Part shown: in pieces, positions 1-16,737 of the stretch
Numbering within the stretch: the first letter of the stretch is position 1
Layout: every line of letters starts with the position of its first letter
Assembly: GCA_949752795.1 (NCBI GenBank)
Contig: OX457061.1
Span: 125,746,530 to 125,810,529, forward strand
Length of the DNA stretch: 64,000 bases
Reading direction: 5' to 3'
Origin: Hyperoodon ampullatus
Taxonomy: Eukaryota > Chordata > Mammalia > Artiodactyla > Ziphiidae
Position numbers and translations under genes: made by a program
Notes under the pieces: model-generated
The model's input: the letters and a program-made list of their open reading frames with translations, nothing else
Database searches by the model: none
Told to the model about the DNA's origin: nothing

Positions 1-499
1 TTGCTGACTCCTGGTCTGTGAGCTCTTTTATTAACTTTTTTGGCCAATGCCAGCCCATATCAGGTACATTGTTGGTGCTGAATACATTTTTGTCAAATTA
101 TAAAGGAGTACAGGTATGGGAAATATGGTAATGAAAAACATTAATCTGTAAAACAAGGCATTGGTGGTTTCTAGCATGTGTCCCAGGCGCTCCAGATAGA
201 CTGTATAACAATAAGACTCAGCTGAGCTGAATTTTCATTTTCTTTTTATACTTTTCCTGACCCCTCCCTGCTGGAGTTAATTGCTTTCTCAGTGCACATT
301 GCTGTTATAAGACTTGTGCATTTTATTAGGTATTTGTCTAAAAGTGTATTTCTACCACTGTATGAACGAACTCAGAACTATATTTAATTTTTCTACATAC
401 AGCACCTTATGTGAATATGGAAAGGAACTTAAAATTTGTGTAGTCCTCAGTAAATATCTACCGAACTGAACCAAGAGGGTTGTTTTTTAAAAAAAAGAT
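1..499. other. NEK1 intron, no feature recognised
   Basis: AT-rich non-coding sequence upstream of the first SINE. No exon of the NEK1 kinase N-lobe (glycine-rich loop, catalytic lysine, hinge) could be found here or anywhere before 8216, so those exons must lie to the left of the window. I see no repeat family that I can name in this stretch. Confidence 0.6.
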
Positions 500-708
500 G
501 GGCTTCCCTGGTGGCACAGTGGTTAAGAGTCTGCCTGCCCAGGGGACACGGGTTCGTGCCCTGGTCCGGGAAGATCCCACATGCCGCGGAGCGGCTAGGC
601 CCGTGAGCCATGACCGCTGTGCCTGTGCATCCGGAGCCTGTTGCTCCGCAACGAGAGAGGCCACAACAGTGAGAGCCCCGCCTACCGCCAAAAAAAGAAA
701 AGGAAAAG
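500..708 (+). mobile_element. CHR-type tRNA-derived SINE (short form)
   Basis: The copy opens with ggcttccctggtggcacag, the tRNA-like head shared by all the young SINEs here. It continues through the conserved 'gatcccacatgccgcggagc' and 'gaggccacaacagtgagag' blocks and ends in an A/G-rich tail after about 688. It is on the + strand, the same sense as NEK1. Flanking duplications are not clear. Confidence 0.9.
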
Positions 709-3025
709 GGGGGAGTGAGGGTTGTTCTCCCCACTCCGCTCTTTCCCTCGTCCCTAGACATCACTATTCTATTTTTTAATTTAAAAAAATTAATTTAAAA
801 ATTAATTTTAGGTTACATTCTTTGTTTTGTTTGTTTTTGAATTTTATTTTACTTACTTTTTATACAGTAGGTTCTTATTAGTCATCAATTTTGTACACAT
901 CAGTGTATACATGTCAATCCCAGTCACCCAATTCATCACACCACCATCCCCACACCCCGGGGTTTTCCCCTCTTGGTGTCCATACGTTTGTTCTCTACAT
1001 CTGTGTCTCAACTTCTGCCCTGCAAACCGGTTCATCTGTACCATTTTTCTAGGTTCCACATACCTGCGTTAATATACGATATTTGTTTTTCTCTTTCTGA
1101 CTTACTTCACTCTGTATGACAGCCTCTAGATCCATCCATGTCTCAACAAATGACCCAATTTCGTTCCTTTGTATGGCTGAGTAATGTTCCATTGTATTTA
1201 TGTACCACATCTTTATCCATTCGTCTGTCGATGGGCATTTAGGTTGCTTCCATGGCCTGGCTGTTGTAAATAGTGCTGCAGTGAACATTGGGGTGCACGT
1301 GTCTTTTTGAATTATGCTTTTCTCTGGACATATGCCCAGTAGTGGGATTGCTGGATCATAAGGTAGTTCTATTTTCAGTTTTTTAAGGAACCTCCATACT
1401 GTTCTCCATAGTGGCTGTATCAATTTACATTCCCACCAACAGAGCAAGAGGGTTCCCTTTTCTCCACACCCTCTCCAGCATTTGTTGTTTGTATATTTTC
1501 TGATGATGCCCATTCTAACTGGTGTGAGGAGATACCTCATTGTAGTTTTGATCTGCATTTCTCTAGTAATTGGTGATGTTGAGCAGCTTTTCACGTGCTT
1601 CTTGGCCATCTGTATGTCTGCTTTGGAGAAATGTCTATTTAGGTCTTCTGCCCATTTTTGGATTGGGTTGTTTGTTTCTTTAATATTGAGCTGCATGAGC
1701 TGTTTATATATTTTGGAGATTAATCCTTTATCCACTGATTCATTTGCAAATATTTTCTCCCATTCTGAGGGTTGTCTTTTTGTCTTGCTTATGGTTTCCT
1801 TTGTCGTGCAAAAGCTTTGAGGTTTCATTAGGTCCCATTTGTTTACTTTTGTTTTTATTTCCATTACTCTACGAGGTGGATCAAAAAAGATCTTGCTGTG
1901 ATTTATGTCAAAGAGTGTTCTTCCTATGTTTTCCTCTAAGAGTTTTATACTGTCTGATCTTACATTTAGGTCTCTAATCCATTTTGAGTTTATTTTTGTG
2001 TTTGGTGTTAGGGAGTGTTTAATTTCATTCTTTTACATGTAGCTCCCCAGTTTTCCCAGCACCACTTATTGAAGAGACTGTCTTTTCTCCATTGTATATC
2101 CTTACCTCCTTTGTCATAGATTAGTTGACCATAGGTGTGTGGGTTTATCTCTGGGCTTTCTATCTTGTTCCATTGATCTATGTTTCTGTTTTTCTGCCAG
2201 TACCATATTGTCTTGATTATTGTAGCTTTGTAGTATAGTCTGAAGTCAGGGAGTCTGATTCCTCCAGCTCCGTTTTTTTCCCTCAAGATTGCTTTTGCTA
2301 TTTTGGTTCTTTTGTGTCTCCATACGAATTTTAAGATTTTTTGTTCTAGTTCTGTAAAAAATATCATTGGTAATTTGATAGGGATTGCATTGAATCTGTA
2401 GATTGCTTTGGGTGGTCTAGTCATTTTCACATTATTGATTCTTCCAATGCAAGAACATGGTATATCTCTCCATCTGTTGGTATCATCTTCAATTTCTTTC
2501 ATCAATGTCTTATAGTTTTCTGCATACAGGTCTTTTGTCTCCCTAGGTGGGTTTATTCCTAGGTATTTTATTCTTTTTGTTGCAGTGGTAAATGGGAGTG
2601 TTTCCTTAATTTCTCTGTCAGATTTTTCATCATTAGTGTATAGCAATGCAAGCGAATTTCTGTGCATTAATTTTGTATCCTGCAACTTTACCAAATTCAT
2701 TGATTAGCTCTAGTAGTTTTCTGGTGGCATTTTTAGGATTCTCTATGTATAGTATCATGTCATCTGCAAACAGTGACAGTTTTACTTCTTCTTTTCCAAT
2801 TTGTATTCCTTCTTTTTCTTTTTCCTCTCTGATTGCCGTGGCTAGGACTTCCAAAACTATGTTGAATCATAGTGGTGAGAGTGGACATCCTTGACTTGTT
2901 CCTGATCTTAGAGGAAATGATTTCAGCTTTTCACCATTGAGAATGATGTTTGCTGTGGGTTTGTCGTATATGGCCTTTGTTATGTTGAGGTAGGTTCCCT
3001 CTATGCCCACTTTCTGGAGAGTTTT

Positions 3026-3237
3026 TTTTTTTTTTTTTTTTTTTTGCGGTACGCGGGCCCCTCACTGCTGCGGCCCCTCCCGCTGCGGAGCACAGGCTCC
3101 GGACGCGCAGGCCCAGCAGCCATGGCTCACGGGCCCAGCCGCTCCGCGGCATGTGGGATCCTCCCGGACCGGGACACGAACCCGTGTCCCCTGCATCGGC
3201 ATGCGGACTCTCAACCACTGCCCCACCAGGGAAGCCC
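3026..3237 (-). mobile_element. CHR-type SINE (short form) nested in L1 ORF2
   Basis: This is a minus-strand copy. Its A-tail appears as a 24-base T run at 3022-3045, and its head as ccaccagggaagccc at the right edge. The L1 sequence tctggag(a/g)gtttt is repeated at 3013-3025 and 3238-3250 with one mismatch. That is a target-site duplication showing that the SINE entered after the L1. Confidence 0.93.
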
Positions 3238-4832
3238 TCTGGAGGGTTTTCATCATAAATGGGTGTTGAATTTTGTCAAAAACTTTTTCTGCATCTATTG
3301 AGATGATCATATGGTTTTTATTCTTCAATTTGTTAATATGATATATCACATTGATTCATTTGCGTATATTGAAGAATCCTTGCATCCCTGGGATAAATCC
3401 CACTTGATCATGGTGTATGATCCTGTTAATGTGCTGTTGGATTCTGTTTGCTAATATTTTGTTGAGGATTTTTGCATCTATATTCATCAGTGATATTGGG
3501 CTGTAATTTTCTTTTTTTGTAGTATCTTTGTCTGGTTTTGGTATCAGGGTGATGGTGGCCTCATATCATGAGTTCGGGAGTGTTCCTTCCTCTGCAATTT
3601 TTTGGAAGAGTTTGAGAAGGATGGGTGTTAGCTCTTCTCTAAATGTTTGATAGAATTCACCTGTGAAGCCATCTGGTCCTACACTTTTGTTTGTTGGAAG
3701 ATTTTTAATCAGAGTTTCAATTTCATTACTTGTGGTTGGTCTGTTCACATTTTCTATTTCTTCCTGGTTCAGTCTGGGAACGTTATACGTTTCTAAGAAT
3801 TTGTCCATTTCTTCCAGGTTGTCCATTTTATTGGCATGGAGTTGCTTGTAGTAGTCTCTTAGGAGGCTTTGTATTTCTATGGTGTATGTTGTAACTTCTC
3901 CTTTTTCATTTCTAATTTTATTGATTTGAGTCCTCTCCCTCTTTTTCTTGATGAGTCTGGCTAATGGTTTATCAATTTTGTTTATCTTCTCAAAGAACCA
4001 TCTTTTAGTTTTATTGATCTTTGCTACTGTTTTCTTTGTTTCTATTTCATTTATTTCTGATCTGATCTTTACAATTTCTTTCCTTCTGCTAGCTTTGGGT
4101 GTTGCTTGTTCTTCTTTCTCTAGGTCTTTTAGGTGTGAGGTTAGATTGTTTATTTGAGATTTTTCTTGTTTCTTGAGGTAGGCTTGTATAGCTATAAACT
4201 TCCCTCTTAGAACTGCTTTTGCTGCATCCCATAGGTTTTGGATCTTCGTGTTTTCATTGTCATTTATCTCTAGGTATTTTTTTCATTTCCTCTTTGATTT
4301 CTTCAGTGATCTCTTGTTTATTTACTAACGTATTGTTTAGCCTCCATGTGTTTGTGTTTTTTACGTTTTTTTTCCCTGTGATTCATTTCTAATCTCATAG
4401 CACTGTGGTCAGAAAAGATGCTTGATATGATTTCAGTTTTCTTAAATTTACTGAGGCTTGATTTGTGACCCAAGATGTGATCTGTTCTGGAGAATGTTCC
4501 ATGTGCACTTGAGAAGAAAGTGTAATCTGCTGTTTTGGGATGGAATGTCCTATAAATATCAATCAAACCTATCTGGTCTAATGTGTCATTTAAAGCTTGT
4601 GTTTCCTTATTAATTTTCTGTTTGGATGATCTGTCCATTGGTGTAAGTGAGGTGTTAAAGTCCCCCACTATTACTGTGTTACTGTTGATTTCCTCTTATA
4701 GCTGTTAGCAGTTGCCTTATGTATTGAGGTGCTCCTATGTCGGGTGCATATATATTTATAATTGTTATATCTTCTTGGATTGATCCCTTGATCATTATGT
4801 AGTGTCCTTCCTTGTCTCTCATAACATTCTTT

Positions 4833-5044
4833 CTTTCTTTCTTTTTTTTGTGGTACGCGGGCCTCTCACTGTGTGGCCTCTCCCGTTGCGGAGCACAGGC
4901 TCCGTCTGGCCACGCAGGCTCAGCGGCCATGGCTCATGGGCCCAGCCGCTCCATGGCATGTGGGATCTTCCCGGACTGGGGCACGAACCCGTGTCCCCTG
5001 CATCTGCAGGCGGACTCTCAACCACTGCGCCACCAGGGAAGCCC
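4833..5044 (-). mobile_element. CHR-type SINE (short form) nested in L1 ORF2
   Basis: This is a second minus-strand copy inside the same L1, in the endonuclease-coding part. Its T-rich left edge reads ttctttctttctttttttt, so the A-tail has turned partly into a TTTC microsatellite. The sequence aacat(t/g)cttt at 4823-4832 and 5045-5054 is the likely target-site duplication. Confidence 0.9.
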
Positions 5045-5329
5045 AACATGCTTTATTTTAAAGTCTATTTTATCTGATATGAGTATTGCTACTCCAGCTT
5101 TCTTTTGATTTCCATTTGCATGGAATATCTTTTTCCATCCCCTCACTTTCAGTCTGTATGTGTCCCTTGGTCTGAAGTGGGTCTCCTGTAGATAGCATAT
5201 ATATGGGTCTTATTTTTGTATCCATTCAGCAAGCCTGTGTCTTTTGGTTGGAACATTTAATCCATTCACGTTTAAGGTAATTATTGATATGTATGTTCCT
5301 ATTACCATTTTCTTAATTGTTTTGGGTTT

Positions 5330-6270
5330 GTTTTTGTAGGTCCTTTTCTTCTCTTGTGTTTCCCACTTAGAGAAATCCCTTGAGCATTTGTTGTAGAGCT
5401 GATTTGGTGGTGCTGAATTCTCTTAGCTTTTGCTTGTCTGTAAAGATTTTGATTTCTCCATCAAACCTGAATGAGATCCTTGCCAGGTAGAGTAATCTTG
5501 GTTGTAAGTTGTTACCTTTCATCACTTTAAGTATATCATGCCACTCCCTTCTGGATTGTAGAGTTTCTGCTGAGAAATCAGCTGTTAACCTTATGGGAGT
5601 TCCCTTGTATGTTATTTGTCGTTTTTCCCTTGCTGCTTTCAGTAATTTGTTTTTAATTTTTGCCAATTTGATTACTATGCGTCTCAGCGTGTTTCTCCTT
5701 GGGTTTATCCTGTATGGGACTCACTGCGCTTCCTGGACTTGGGTGGCTGTTTCTTTCCCATGTTAGCAAAGTTTTTGAATATAATCTCTTCAAATATTTT
5801 CTCGGGTCCTTTCTCTCTCTCTTCTCCTTCTGGAACCCCTATACTGCGAATGTTGTTGCATTTAATGTTGTCCCAGAGGTCTCTTAGGCTGTCTTCTATT
5901 CTTTTCATTCTTTTTTTTTATTCTGTTCCACAGCAGTGAATTCCACCATTCTGTCTTGCAGGTCACTTATCCGTTCTTCTGCCTCAGTTATTCTGCTATT
6001 GATTCCTTCTAGTGTAGTTTTCATTTCACTTACAGTATTGTTCCTCTCTGTTTGTTTGTTCTTTAATTCTTCTAGGTGTTTGTTAAACATTTCTTTCATC
6101 TTCTCGATCTTTGCCTCCATTCTTTTTCTGAGGTCCTGGATCATCTTCACTATCATTATTCTGAATTCTTTTTCTGGAAGGTTGCCTATCTCCACTTCAT
6201 TTAGTTGTTTTTCTGTGGTTTTATCTTGTTCCTTCATCTGGTACATAGCCCTCTGCCTTTTCATCTTGTC
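5330..6270 (-). pseudogene. Decayed L1 ORF1 (RNA-binding protein)
   Basis: Minus-strand ORF1 remains lie in two blocks. A Lys/Glu-rich coiled-coil segment is at 5905-6264 (KMEEK and EELKNKQTE-like heptads). The conserved C-terminal RNA-binding domain, containing AAREKRQITYKGTPIRLTAD, is at 5367-5666. The segment joining them (5705-5908) is in another frame, so the gene is broken. Position and order relative to ORF2 are normal for L1. Confidence 0.85.
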
Positions 6271-6663
6271 TCTCTTTCTGTGAATGTGGTTTTTGTTCCA
6301 CAGGCTGCAGGATTGTAGTTCTTCTTGCTTCTCAACTTAATCTCTGTTAAGCCTAAATGCGCATATGCCAACATTGGCAGCCTGAATCTTACAATGCCTC
6401 TTTGTTCTGTAAAAGAAACTAGCATTCAGAGCCTGGCAGGACAGTTCTCTGGGACATTAGTCTGCCATCTTCTTGGACTCTCTGCTCTCTGAATAAAGTT
6501 GTTATCCCTTGTGTCCCAGTTCATTGGCCTGCTAGTGTTGGACGGTCTCCTGCAGAGGTGGGGGGTGGCTGTGGCTCACCATGGGGACAAGGACACTGGC
6601 AGCAGAAGTTCCGGGAAGTACGCCTTGGTGTGAGCCCTCCCAGAGTCTCTAATTTTAGGTTAC

Positions 6664-8215
6664 TTTAATGTAACATTTGTTCTTTAAAAAAAATACTGAA
6701 GAGGTAAGAATAAAAAGTAAAGCCTGCTACTTGCCTTTCATTCATTCTTCTGAAAATCTACTTCCCTGAAGAAGACACTGTTAACTGATGGGTAGCTGTC
6801 CTGTGCATCCTCCGTGCACACAGCACACAGTCGTAAACAGTTACACAGAGTTCTGGTATGTTATAGACAGAAAGAGGCTTAAGAAAAGGAGTGCGCTCTG
6901 CATACCGTGCTGTGACTTTCTTCTTTTCCCTTCACAGTGTACGTACATAGAAGTACTTCCTTCTTCCCAGTGGCTGCATAGAATTCTAGTGATTCCAATT
7001 GTGATATTTTCCCAGGCCCCTGATGATGTTTAGGTGGACAAACAATGCTGGAGTACACATCCTTGTACATATTCTTTTGTATTTGTGACATTTTATCTGT
7101 AGGATAAATTTGAAATTTCAGTTGCTCTTTCAAATAGTATGTGAATTTAAAATTTTTACCAAGTAACTGTAATTAACTTTCTCACAAACAGGGTATGCAA
7201 AGACTTATTTCCTCACATTCTGGCCAACGTTGTTTATCACTTCCTCTTTGTCAGGTTACAGTGGTATCTTGTTTAATTGCTATTTTTTTAATTTGGAGGG
7301 AAGTTAGTATTTGGTTTAAGTGTTTATTGGGTTATGTTTCCTCTGTCATTTGCCTTTCCCGTCTTCTGTCCACTTCTTATTTGGGCTGGCATGTTTTTCT
7401 CAGTGATGTCGAAGAACTGTTGTGTATTAGAGGATTAGCAATCTGTCAGTTATGTTGCAGGTATCTTCTCCCATAATTATTAAATTTAGTTGTATATTTT
7501 GCCATCCAGATGTTTTAACATTTATATAGGGAACTTTTCTTGTGACTTGTGGGTTTGGTATCATGTTGCGGAAGTCCTGTGTCAGTCAAAGAGTATAGAA
7601 AATTAACCTATGTTTTCTTCCTCGTTTTATACTTTAATTTTTTCATGTTTAAAAATGCCATCTACTTGGAATTTTTTTGGTGTTAGGAGTGAGGTAGAAA
7701 TTCAGCCTTTTTACTTTTAAGTGGCCAGCTCCAGAGTGTGTGTTTTTATGTGATGAATGTGGGGCAAGAAAAAAGTCAGAGTTGTCTTCCAAATTTCCAG
7801 CCTAATTGTTTTCCTCTTATGATTTTCACTTACATATATAGAGAAAAAGATATATTTAACAACAAAGAAAAGTCACTTACCATCATACTATACTAAAATA
7901 TAAATTCCATTTTTCACTTTTCTCTGGAAATTTCTTTCCATATTAATTCTGATTTATAAGAGATGCTTCAGTAGCAGTGTCTTACATTTAAACTTACCAT
8001 GTGTGCTGCACATAATGTGTCAATTGGCTCCAATATCTACCTAGTGTTAGTGACATTAATTACAGTACAGTGAAGTGAAACATTATAGCCTAATTTTTTT
8101 AAGGATTTAGTTCCCCTCATCCCTGAATATTTCTGAATCATTTTAATGATCAAGGAAAGACTACTGTGAAATGTAAATTTTAAAAGAAATGACAGATTTG
8201 ATTTTTCCCCCCTAG
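6664..8215 (-). mobile_element. NEK1 intron with ancient L1 relic
   Basis: From about 6700 to 7780 the + strand shows diverged antisense L1 3'-half sequence. Phrases such as 'gcaaagacttatttcctcacattctggccaac' (7196 on) and 'gtttttggtgttaggagtgagg'-like sequence near 7670 match the reverse of L1 ORF2 ends seen more clearly elsewhere in the window. The copy is old and full of indels. From 7790 to 8215 only AT-rich intron leading into the NEK1 acceptor is visible. Confidence 0.5.
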
Positions 8216-8320
<105 letters not shown>

Positions 8321-8583
8321 TAACTTCTCAGTGATGTGGACATGGGGCCAGCATTGTCTTGCGCTAGAGTGTTTGAGCTTGGTGCAGTCTGTATCCGACT
8401 GTCTTCTCCCTTCACGGTTCCCACTCCACTGTAACCCTGAAGATCACACAGGCGTCGTGTCTTAGGTCTTTACCTGCTTTTCATGTCCTGCTCTTTCATT
8501 ATGATGGAAGAAATCCAACACAGTGGTTGTGTGGAAGGGATTTTTTTTTTGAGATTTTACATGTTTGAAGATTCTCCTACTTT

Positions 8584-8954
8584 ATATTTTTTTAATTTTT
8601 GAAAAAAAATTATTTGCTTTTTATTTATTTATTTTTGGCTGCATTGAGTCTTTGTTGCTTTACATGGGCTTTCTATAGTTGCGGCGAGCGGGGGCTACTC
8701 TTTGTTGCAGTGCATGGGCTTCTCATTGCGGTGGCTTCTCTTGTGGATCACGGGCTCTAGGTGCCCGGGCTTCAGTAGTTGTGGCACACGGGCTCAGTAG
8801 TTGTGGCTCATGGGCTCTAGAGCGCAGGCTTGGTAGTTGTGGTGCATGGGCTTAGTTGCTCCGCAGCATGTGGGATCTTCCCAGACCAGGGTTTGAACCC
8901 GTGCCCCCTGCCTTGGCAGGCAGATTCTTAACCACTGCACCACAAGGGAAGTCC
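8584..8954 (-). mobile_element. CHR-type SINE (long form) in NEK1 intron
   Basis: This is a long-form copy on the minus strand. It has a T-rich edge, 'ttggctgcattgagtctttg', several 'gggctctag' and 'cagtagttgtgg' blocks, and the tRNA-like end 'gattcttaaccactgcacca'. The sequence aagattctc(c/t)tacttt occurs at 8568-8583 and 8955-8970, a 16-bp target-site duplication with one mismatch. Confidence 0.93.
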
Positions 8955-8970
8955 AAGATTCTCTTACTTT

Positions 8971-9720
8971 GATGAGAATTTGGTTATCAACTTCTAGGTT
9001 GGAAATTGTTTTCTTACAGAATTTTGAAGATGTTGCCCATTTGTCTTTTGGCTTCTTGTGTTGCTGTTTAGGAATTTGCAATTTCTTGCCCTTGTTTCTT
9101 CTCTCTGGCCCATTTAAGATATTCTCTCTGTCCCATGGTTCTGAAATTTCACAGTTTGTGAATTGGTGAGGCTCACTTTTATTCGTTATGCTGTGTACTT
9201 TTGAGAATGTGTATTTCTTCTAGAAATGTTGTAGAAAATGTTTAGCTGTATTTTTTCAAATATTATTTCTCTTTTACTACTTTCACAGTTGTCTCCTGGA
9301 TTTTTTTCTAGATACATGTTGGAGCTTCTTAATTCGTCCCTTCAAGTGTCTTATTTGTTCTTTCACATTTTATTTGTGTCTCTCTCAGTTGTATTCTACG
9401 TGAATTTTTCGACCTATCTTCTAGTTAACTAAATCCCTTTGAAATTTTGTGTAAGCTAGTGCTTTTCTCATCTGTTGACTTTATTATGACTTTTTTTCTC
9501 TCCAAGATTTCTAAATGGTTTTTCATATAAATCTGTTCTTATTGTAATTGGGTTTTGTTTCATAATGTCTTGTTCTTTTCAAATGCATATTTATTTCTTC
9601 ATTTATTTCTTTGCAAGTTTCTAAATATATTTACTTCAAAGTTTTTATTGGCCTGCTTTATAAAACTAATTCTGTCTGTAGTGAATTCTGGTTCCGGTTA
9701 TTTTATTTGTTGTTTTTCTT
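8971..9720 (-). mobile_element. Old L1/HAL1-like relic
   Basis: Diverged sequence whose minus strand resembles the ORF1 and 5' part of an old L1 or HAL1 element. Examples are 'tttcaaatattatttctcttttactac' and 'attgggttttgtttcataatgtcttgtt' on the + strand. No open frame survives. The family call is by resemblance only. Confidence 0.4.
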
Positions 9721-10039
9721 TGCAGTAGCTTTCTTCACGTGTATTGGATTCTTTTGTGGGAGATACTTTGTCCCCACAGCTCACTCATCTTTGCATCGAG
9801 GTTTCTTTCATGTTTGCCTCACTTGGGCTCACGCACTTCCCAGGGTGGGTAGTACAGAGGGGCTTTGTTTCCTGATGTCAAGGCCGTGTGTCTGTCTTCT
9901 TACCTCCTTAGGCCTGCAGCTGCTTATGTAGCCTTGTAGCCCCAGGATGAGTAGTGGGAAGGAGAGGGACTATGGTGGGGTTCCCTACCCCATCTTTCCT
10001 GTCTCCCAACCCTCTGCCTCCTAATCCCATTTCAGACCA

Positions 10040-10680
10040 TTTTACTCCATTCCACTCAACCCTGCCTTGTGCCATCTTTGGCTGTGAGCATGTGCTTGGT
10101 TCACATCTGGCTGATAACGGAGTTTAATTCATGTAATCCCACAAACTTCTGGCTCTGCAGTTTGATGATAGAGCATTGGAAACCAGTGGTATGCTTTCTG
10201 TCTCTGTGGATTTGCCTATTCTGGACATTTGATACAAATGGATCATATAATATATGACTGTGCCTATTTTAAAATTGGGTTGTCTTTGGTTCTTATTGAG
10301 TTGTAAGAGTTCTTTATGCTGGATTCTTTGTCAGATATGTGATTTGCACATATTTCCCCCAATTCTGTTTGGGTTGTCTGTTTACTTTCTTGATGGTGTC
10401 CTTTGCACAAAAGTTTTTAATTTAATGAAATCCAATTTATCTGTATTTTCTTTTTATTTCTTGTGCTTTTGGTGTCATATCTAAGAAATCATTGCGTAAC
10501 CCAGTGGCATGGAGATTTACTTCTGTGTTTTCCTCTAGGAGTTTTATAGTTCTCACATTTATGTCTAGAATCCATTTTGAGTTAATTTTTGCTTATGGTG
10601 TGAGATAGGGGTCTACATTGATTCTTTCGCATGTGGATATCCACTTATCCCAGCATTATTTTTTAACTGGATTCATTTTT
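10040..10680 (-). mobile_element. L1 ORF2 3'-part relic
   Basis: On the minus strand this reads as the last third of L1 ORF2. The + strand phrases 'gagttctttatgctggattc', 'tttgcacaaaagtttttaat' and 'tccattttgagttaattttt' are parallel to those in the clear L1 at 1700-2000. It lies just upstream of the DFG exon and contains no exon. Confidence 0.7.
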
Positions 10681-10684
10681 ATGA

Positions 10685-10819
<135 letters not shown>

Positions 10820-10914
10820 TAACATACAGTTTTAAACTTTAGTTTGCTATAATGTCTTCAGTGAAATTTTAATCCCTGGTGATGTATGTGTGGTAATGTC
10901 TTTAAGTGTCTTAA

Positions 10915-11172
<258 letters not shown>

Positions 11173-11304
11173 TAGTATATAATGAGGGAAATTATAAAGC
11201 AGCTATTTCACTATCTTGTTGAAGGAACTATAGAATCACTTTATTATTTAAGCTATAATAGGAAATAGAGTGCTTTCTTTGTCTTTCTGTTCGTAATAGT
11301 CACT

Positions 11305-11545
11305 TATTGAATTATCATAGTTAATATTTATTGAACACTTACTATATGCCAGGCACTGTTTTGAATGCATTCTATGCATTAACTCTCTTTATCTTCACAA
11401 TAACCTTGTGAGTTGTAGGTATTATTCATTCCTCCTTTCCTTATAAAGAAACCAAATGCAGAAAGAGGTAAAGTAACTTCAGAGTCCCAGGCATCTGGCT
11501 GCCAAGCACAAATTCCTAATCACTGGGCTGTATTATGGCTAACAG
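11305..11545 (-). mobile_element. MIR SINE
   Basis: The + strand reads as the reverse complement of MIR: 'atttattgaacacttactatatgccaggcactg', then 'cttcacaataaccttgtgag', then 'gaggtaaagtaacttcagag', and an end near 'cctaatcactgggctgta'. It is nearly full length and old. Confidence 0.85.
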
Positions 11546-15438
<3,893 letters not shown>

Positions 15439-15474
15439 TAGTTAAATTGAACAGTAGGGTTATGGTGCTTGGCT

Positions 15475-16430
15475 AGGACATGGCCTCCTCTCTGGAGGAG
15501 AGCACGTCGCAGCTGTGGGGGAATGCTTGCCTTTACACTGGCGTCAGCTTGCTTTCTGTTCTCACATAGCTCTCCCCTTGCTGTCTGCTTTTGAGCTGTG
15601 CATCTCTAGGAGGGAGAACATACCTTCTGTGTTTCCTCTTCACACTTACTGCCGAACTTCTGAACTTCTCATCACCAAATGTGTGGCAGTTTTTACATAC
15701 CAGGCAGAATTCATTTCAGCCCTGACCCTGTGCACCTGGAGATCGCATCAGATCCCACAGGTTAAGGGCTCCGTCCCTCCCACAAGACCACCCCCACTTC
15801 AGAAGCCAGTTTAAGTCACAGGTTGCCACCTGTGCTTCTGAGCGACTTATAAATCAGAGGTTCCCATTACCCTTCCTCTGGTTTGATTAATATGCTTGCT
15901 GGAGCGGCTCACAGAACTCGGAGAAACATTTACTTACGTTCACCAGTTTATTATAAAGCATAGGGTAAAGGATACAGATGAGCAGCCAGGTGAAGAGGTG
16001 CGTATGGCGAGGTCCAGAAGGGTCCCGAGTGTAGGAACTGGGGTCCCTCTTTGAATGTTCACCGACTTAGAAGCTCTCTGAACCCTGTCCTCTTGGTTTT
16101 TATGGAGGCTTCATTAGTAGGCAGGATCAGTTAAATCACTGGCTCTTGGTGATTGGCTCCAGCCCCTTTCCTCTCCTGGGTGGGGGAAGGGAGTGGCATT
16201 GAAAGTTTTAACCCTCTAGTCAGGTGGTTGGTTTCCCTGGCAACCAGCCTCCATCCTTAGGTGCTTTCCAGATATCATCTCATTAACATAAATTCAGGTG
16301 GGTTTGAAAGGCGCTTGTTTTGAACAACAACAGACACTTTTGTGCTCTTCCCGCTGAGGGCATCACAGGGATTTGAGGGCTCTGTGCCAAGAACTGAGCG
16401 AAGACCAAGTATATGTTCCCTGACGTCGTT
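15475..16430 (-). mobile_element. Ancient LTR, probably solo, family uncertain
   Basis: A GC-richer block whose minus strand looks like a retroviral-type LTR. It has a TATA-like cataaaaacc near 16095-16105, then AATAAA (seen as tttatt at 15947-15952), followed by a C/T-rich stretch. No internal gag/pol-like sequence flanks it. The order of motifs resembles an ERVL-class LTR but I cannot name the family, and the ends are approximate. Confidence 0.5.
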
Positions 16431-16469
16431 GCCTCAGCGCAGAGGTACTCCTCTGTCTCTTGTGTGCCT

Positions 16470-16700
16470 CTCGTTTGGTTTTCCAGTTTATTTTATTGTG
16501 GTAAAATAGACATAATATAAAATTTATTATTGTGACCAGTTTTGAGTATGCAATTCAGTAGTAGTAACTACATTCATAATGCCGTACAGCGATCACCACA
16601 TCCGTCTACCTCTTTTCACCTTGGAAAACAGACTCTATACCCATGAACCAGGGACTCCGCTTTCCCTCGCCCCAGCCCTGACCCCCATCTTTCTGTACTC
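16470..16700 (-). mobile_element. L1 3'-end relic
   Basis: The + strand 'tattgtggtaaaatagacataatataaaat' followed by 'caattcagtagtagtaactacattca' is the reverse of an old L1 3' UTR. It is followed by 'cgatcaccacatccgtctac', typical of that region. It directly adjoins a MIR. Confidence 0.7.
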
Positions 16701-16737
16701 TCTGTCTTCTCTGATTTCTGACGGTAAGATTATTGAA

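Larger units (their letters stand above)
1049..5260 (-). pseudogene. Decayed L1 ORF2 (endonuclease/reverse transcriptase)
   Basis: Broken pieces of ORF2 are readable on the minus strand. An endonuclease C-terminal part with MGDFN and SDHSA motifs lies at 4318-4668. An RT palm entry segment is at 3566-3826. The RT active-site motif FADD is intact at 2759-2770, and the segment after it covers 2008-2700. The C-terminal Cys-containing domain ([16 protein letters not shown]) is at 1049-1864. The pieces are in different frames and separated by stops and by SINE insertions at 3026-3237 and 4833-5044. The order and orientation match a single element. Confidence 0.9.
817..6649 (-). mobile_element. Near-full-length LINE-1, antisense to NEK1
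   Basis: This L1 reads on the minus strand. Its 3' end lies at about 817-1055, ORF2 at about 1056-5260, ORF1 at about 5330-6270 and 5' UTR-like sequence at about 6280-6649. The 14-base sequence taattttaggttac occurs immediately outside both ends (803-816 and 6650-6663), which fits a target-site duplication and fixes the borders. Two young SINEs have since inserted into ORF2. Removing them leaves about 5.4 kb, close to the length of an intact mammalian L1. Both reading frames are broken by stops and frameshifts, so it is not expected to be mobile. Confidence 0.92.

Noticed and set aside
1..8215. Upstream NEK1 exons (kinase N-lobe) in the first 8 kb
   Set aside because: No sequence matching the glycine-rich loop, the catalytic-lysine segment or the hinge was found; these exons must be outside the window.
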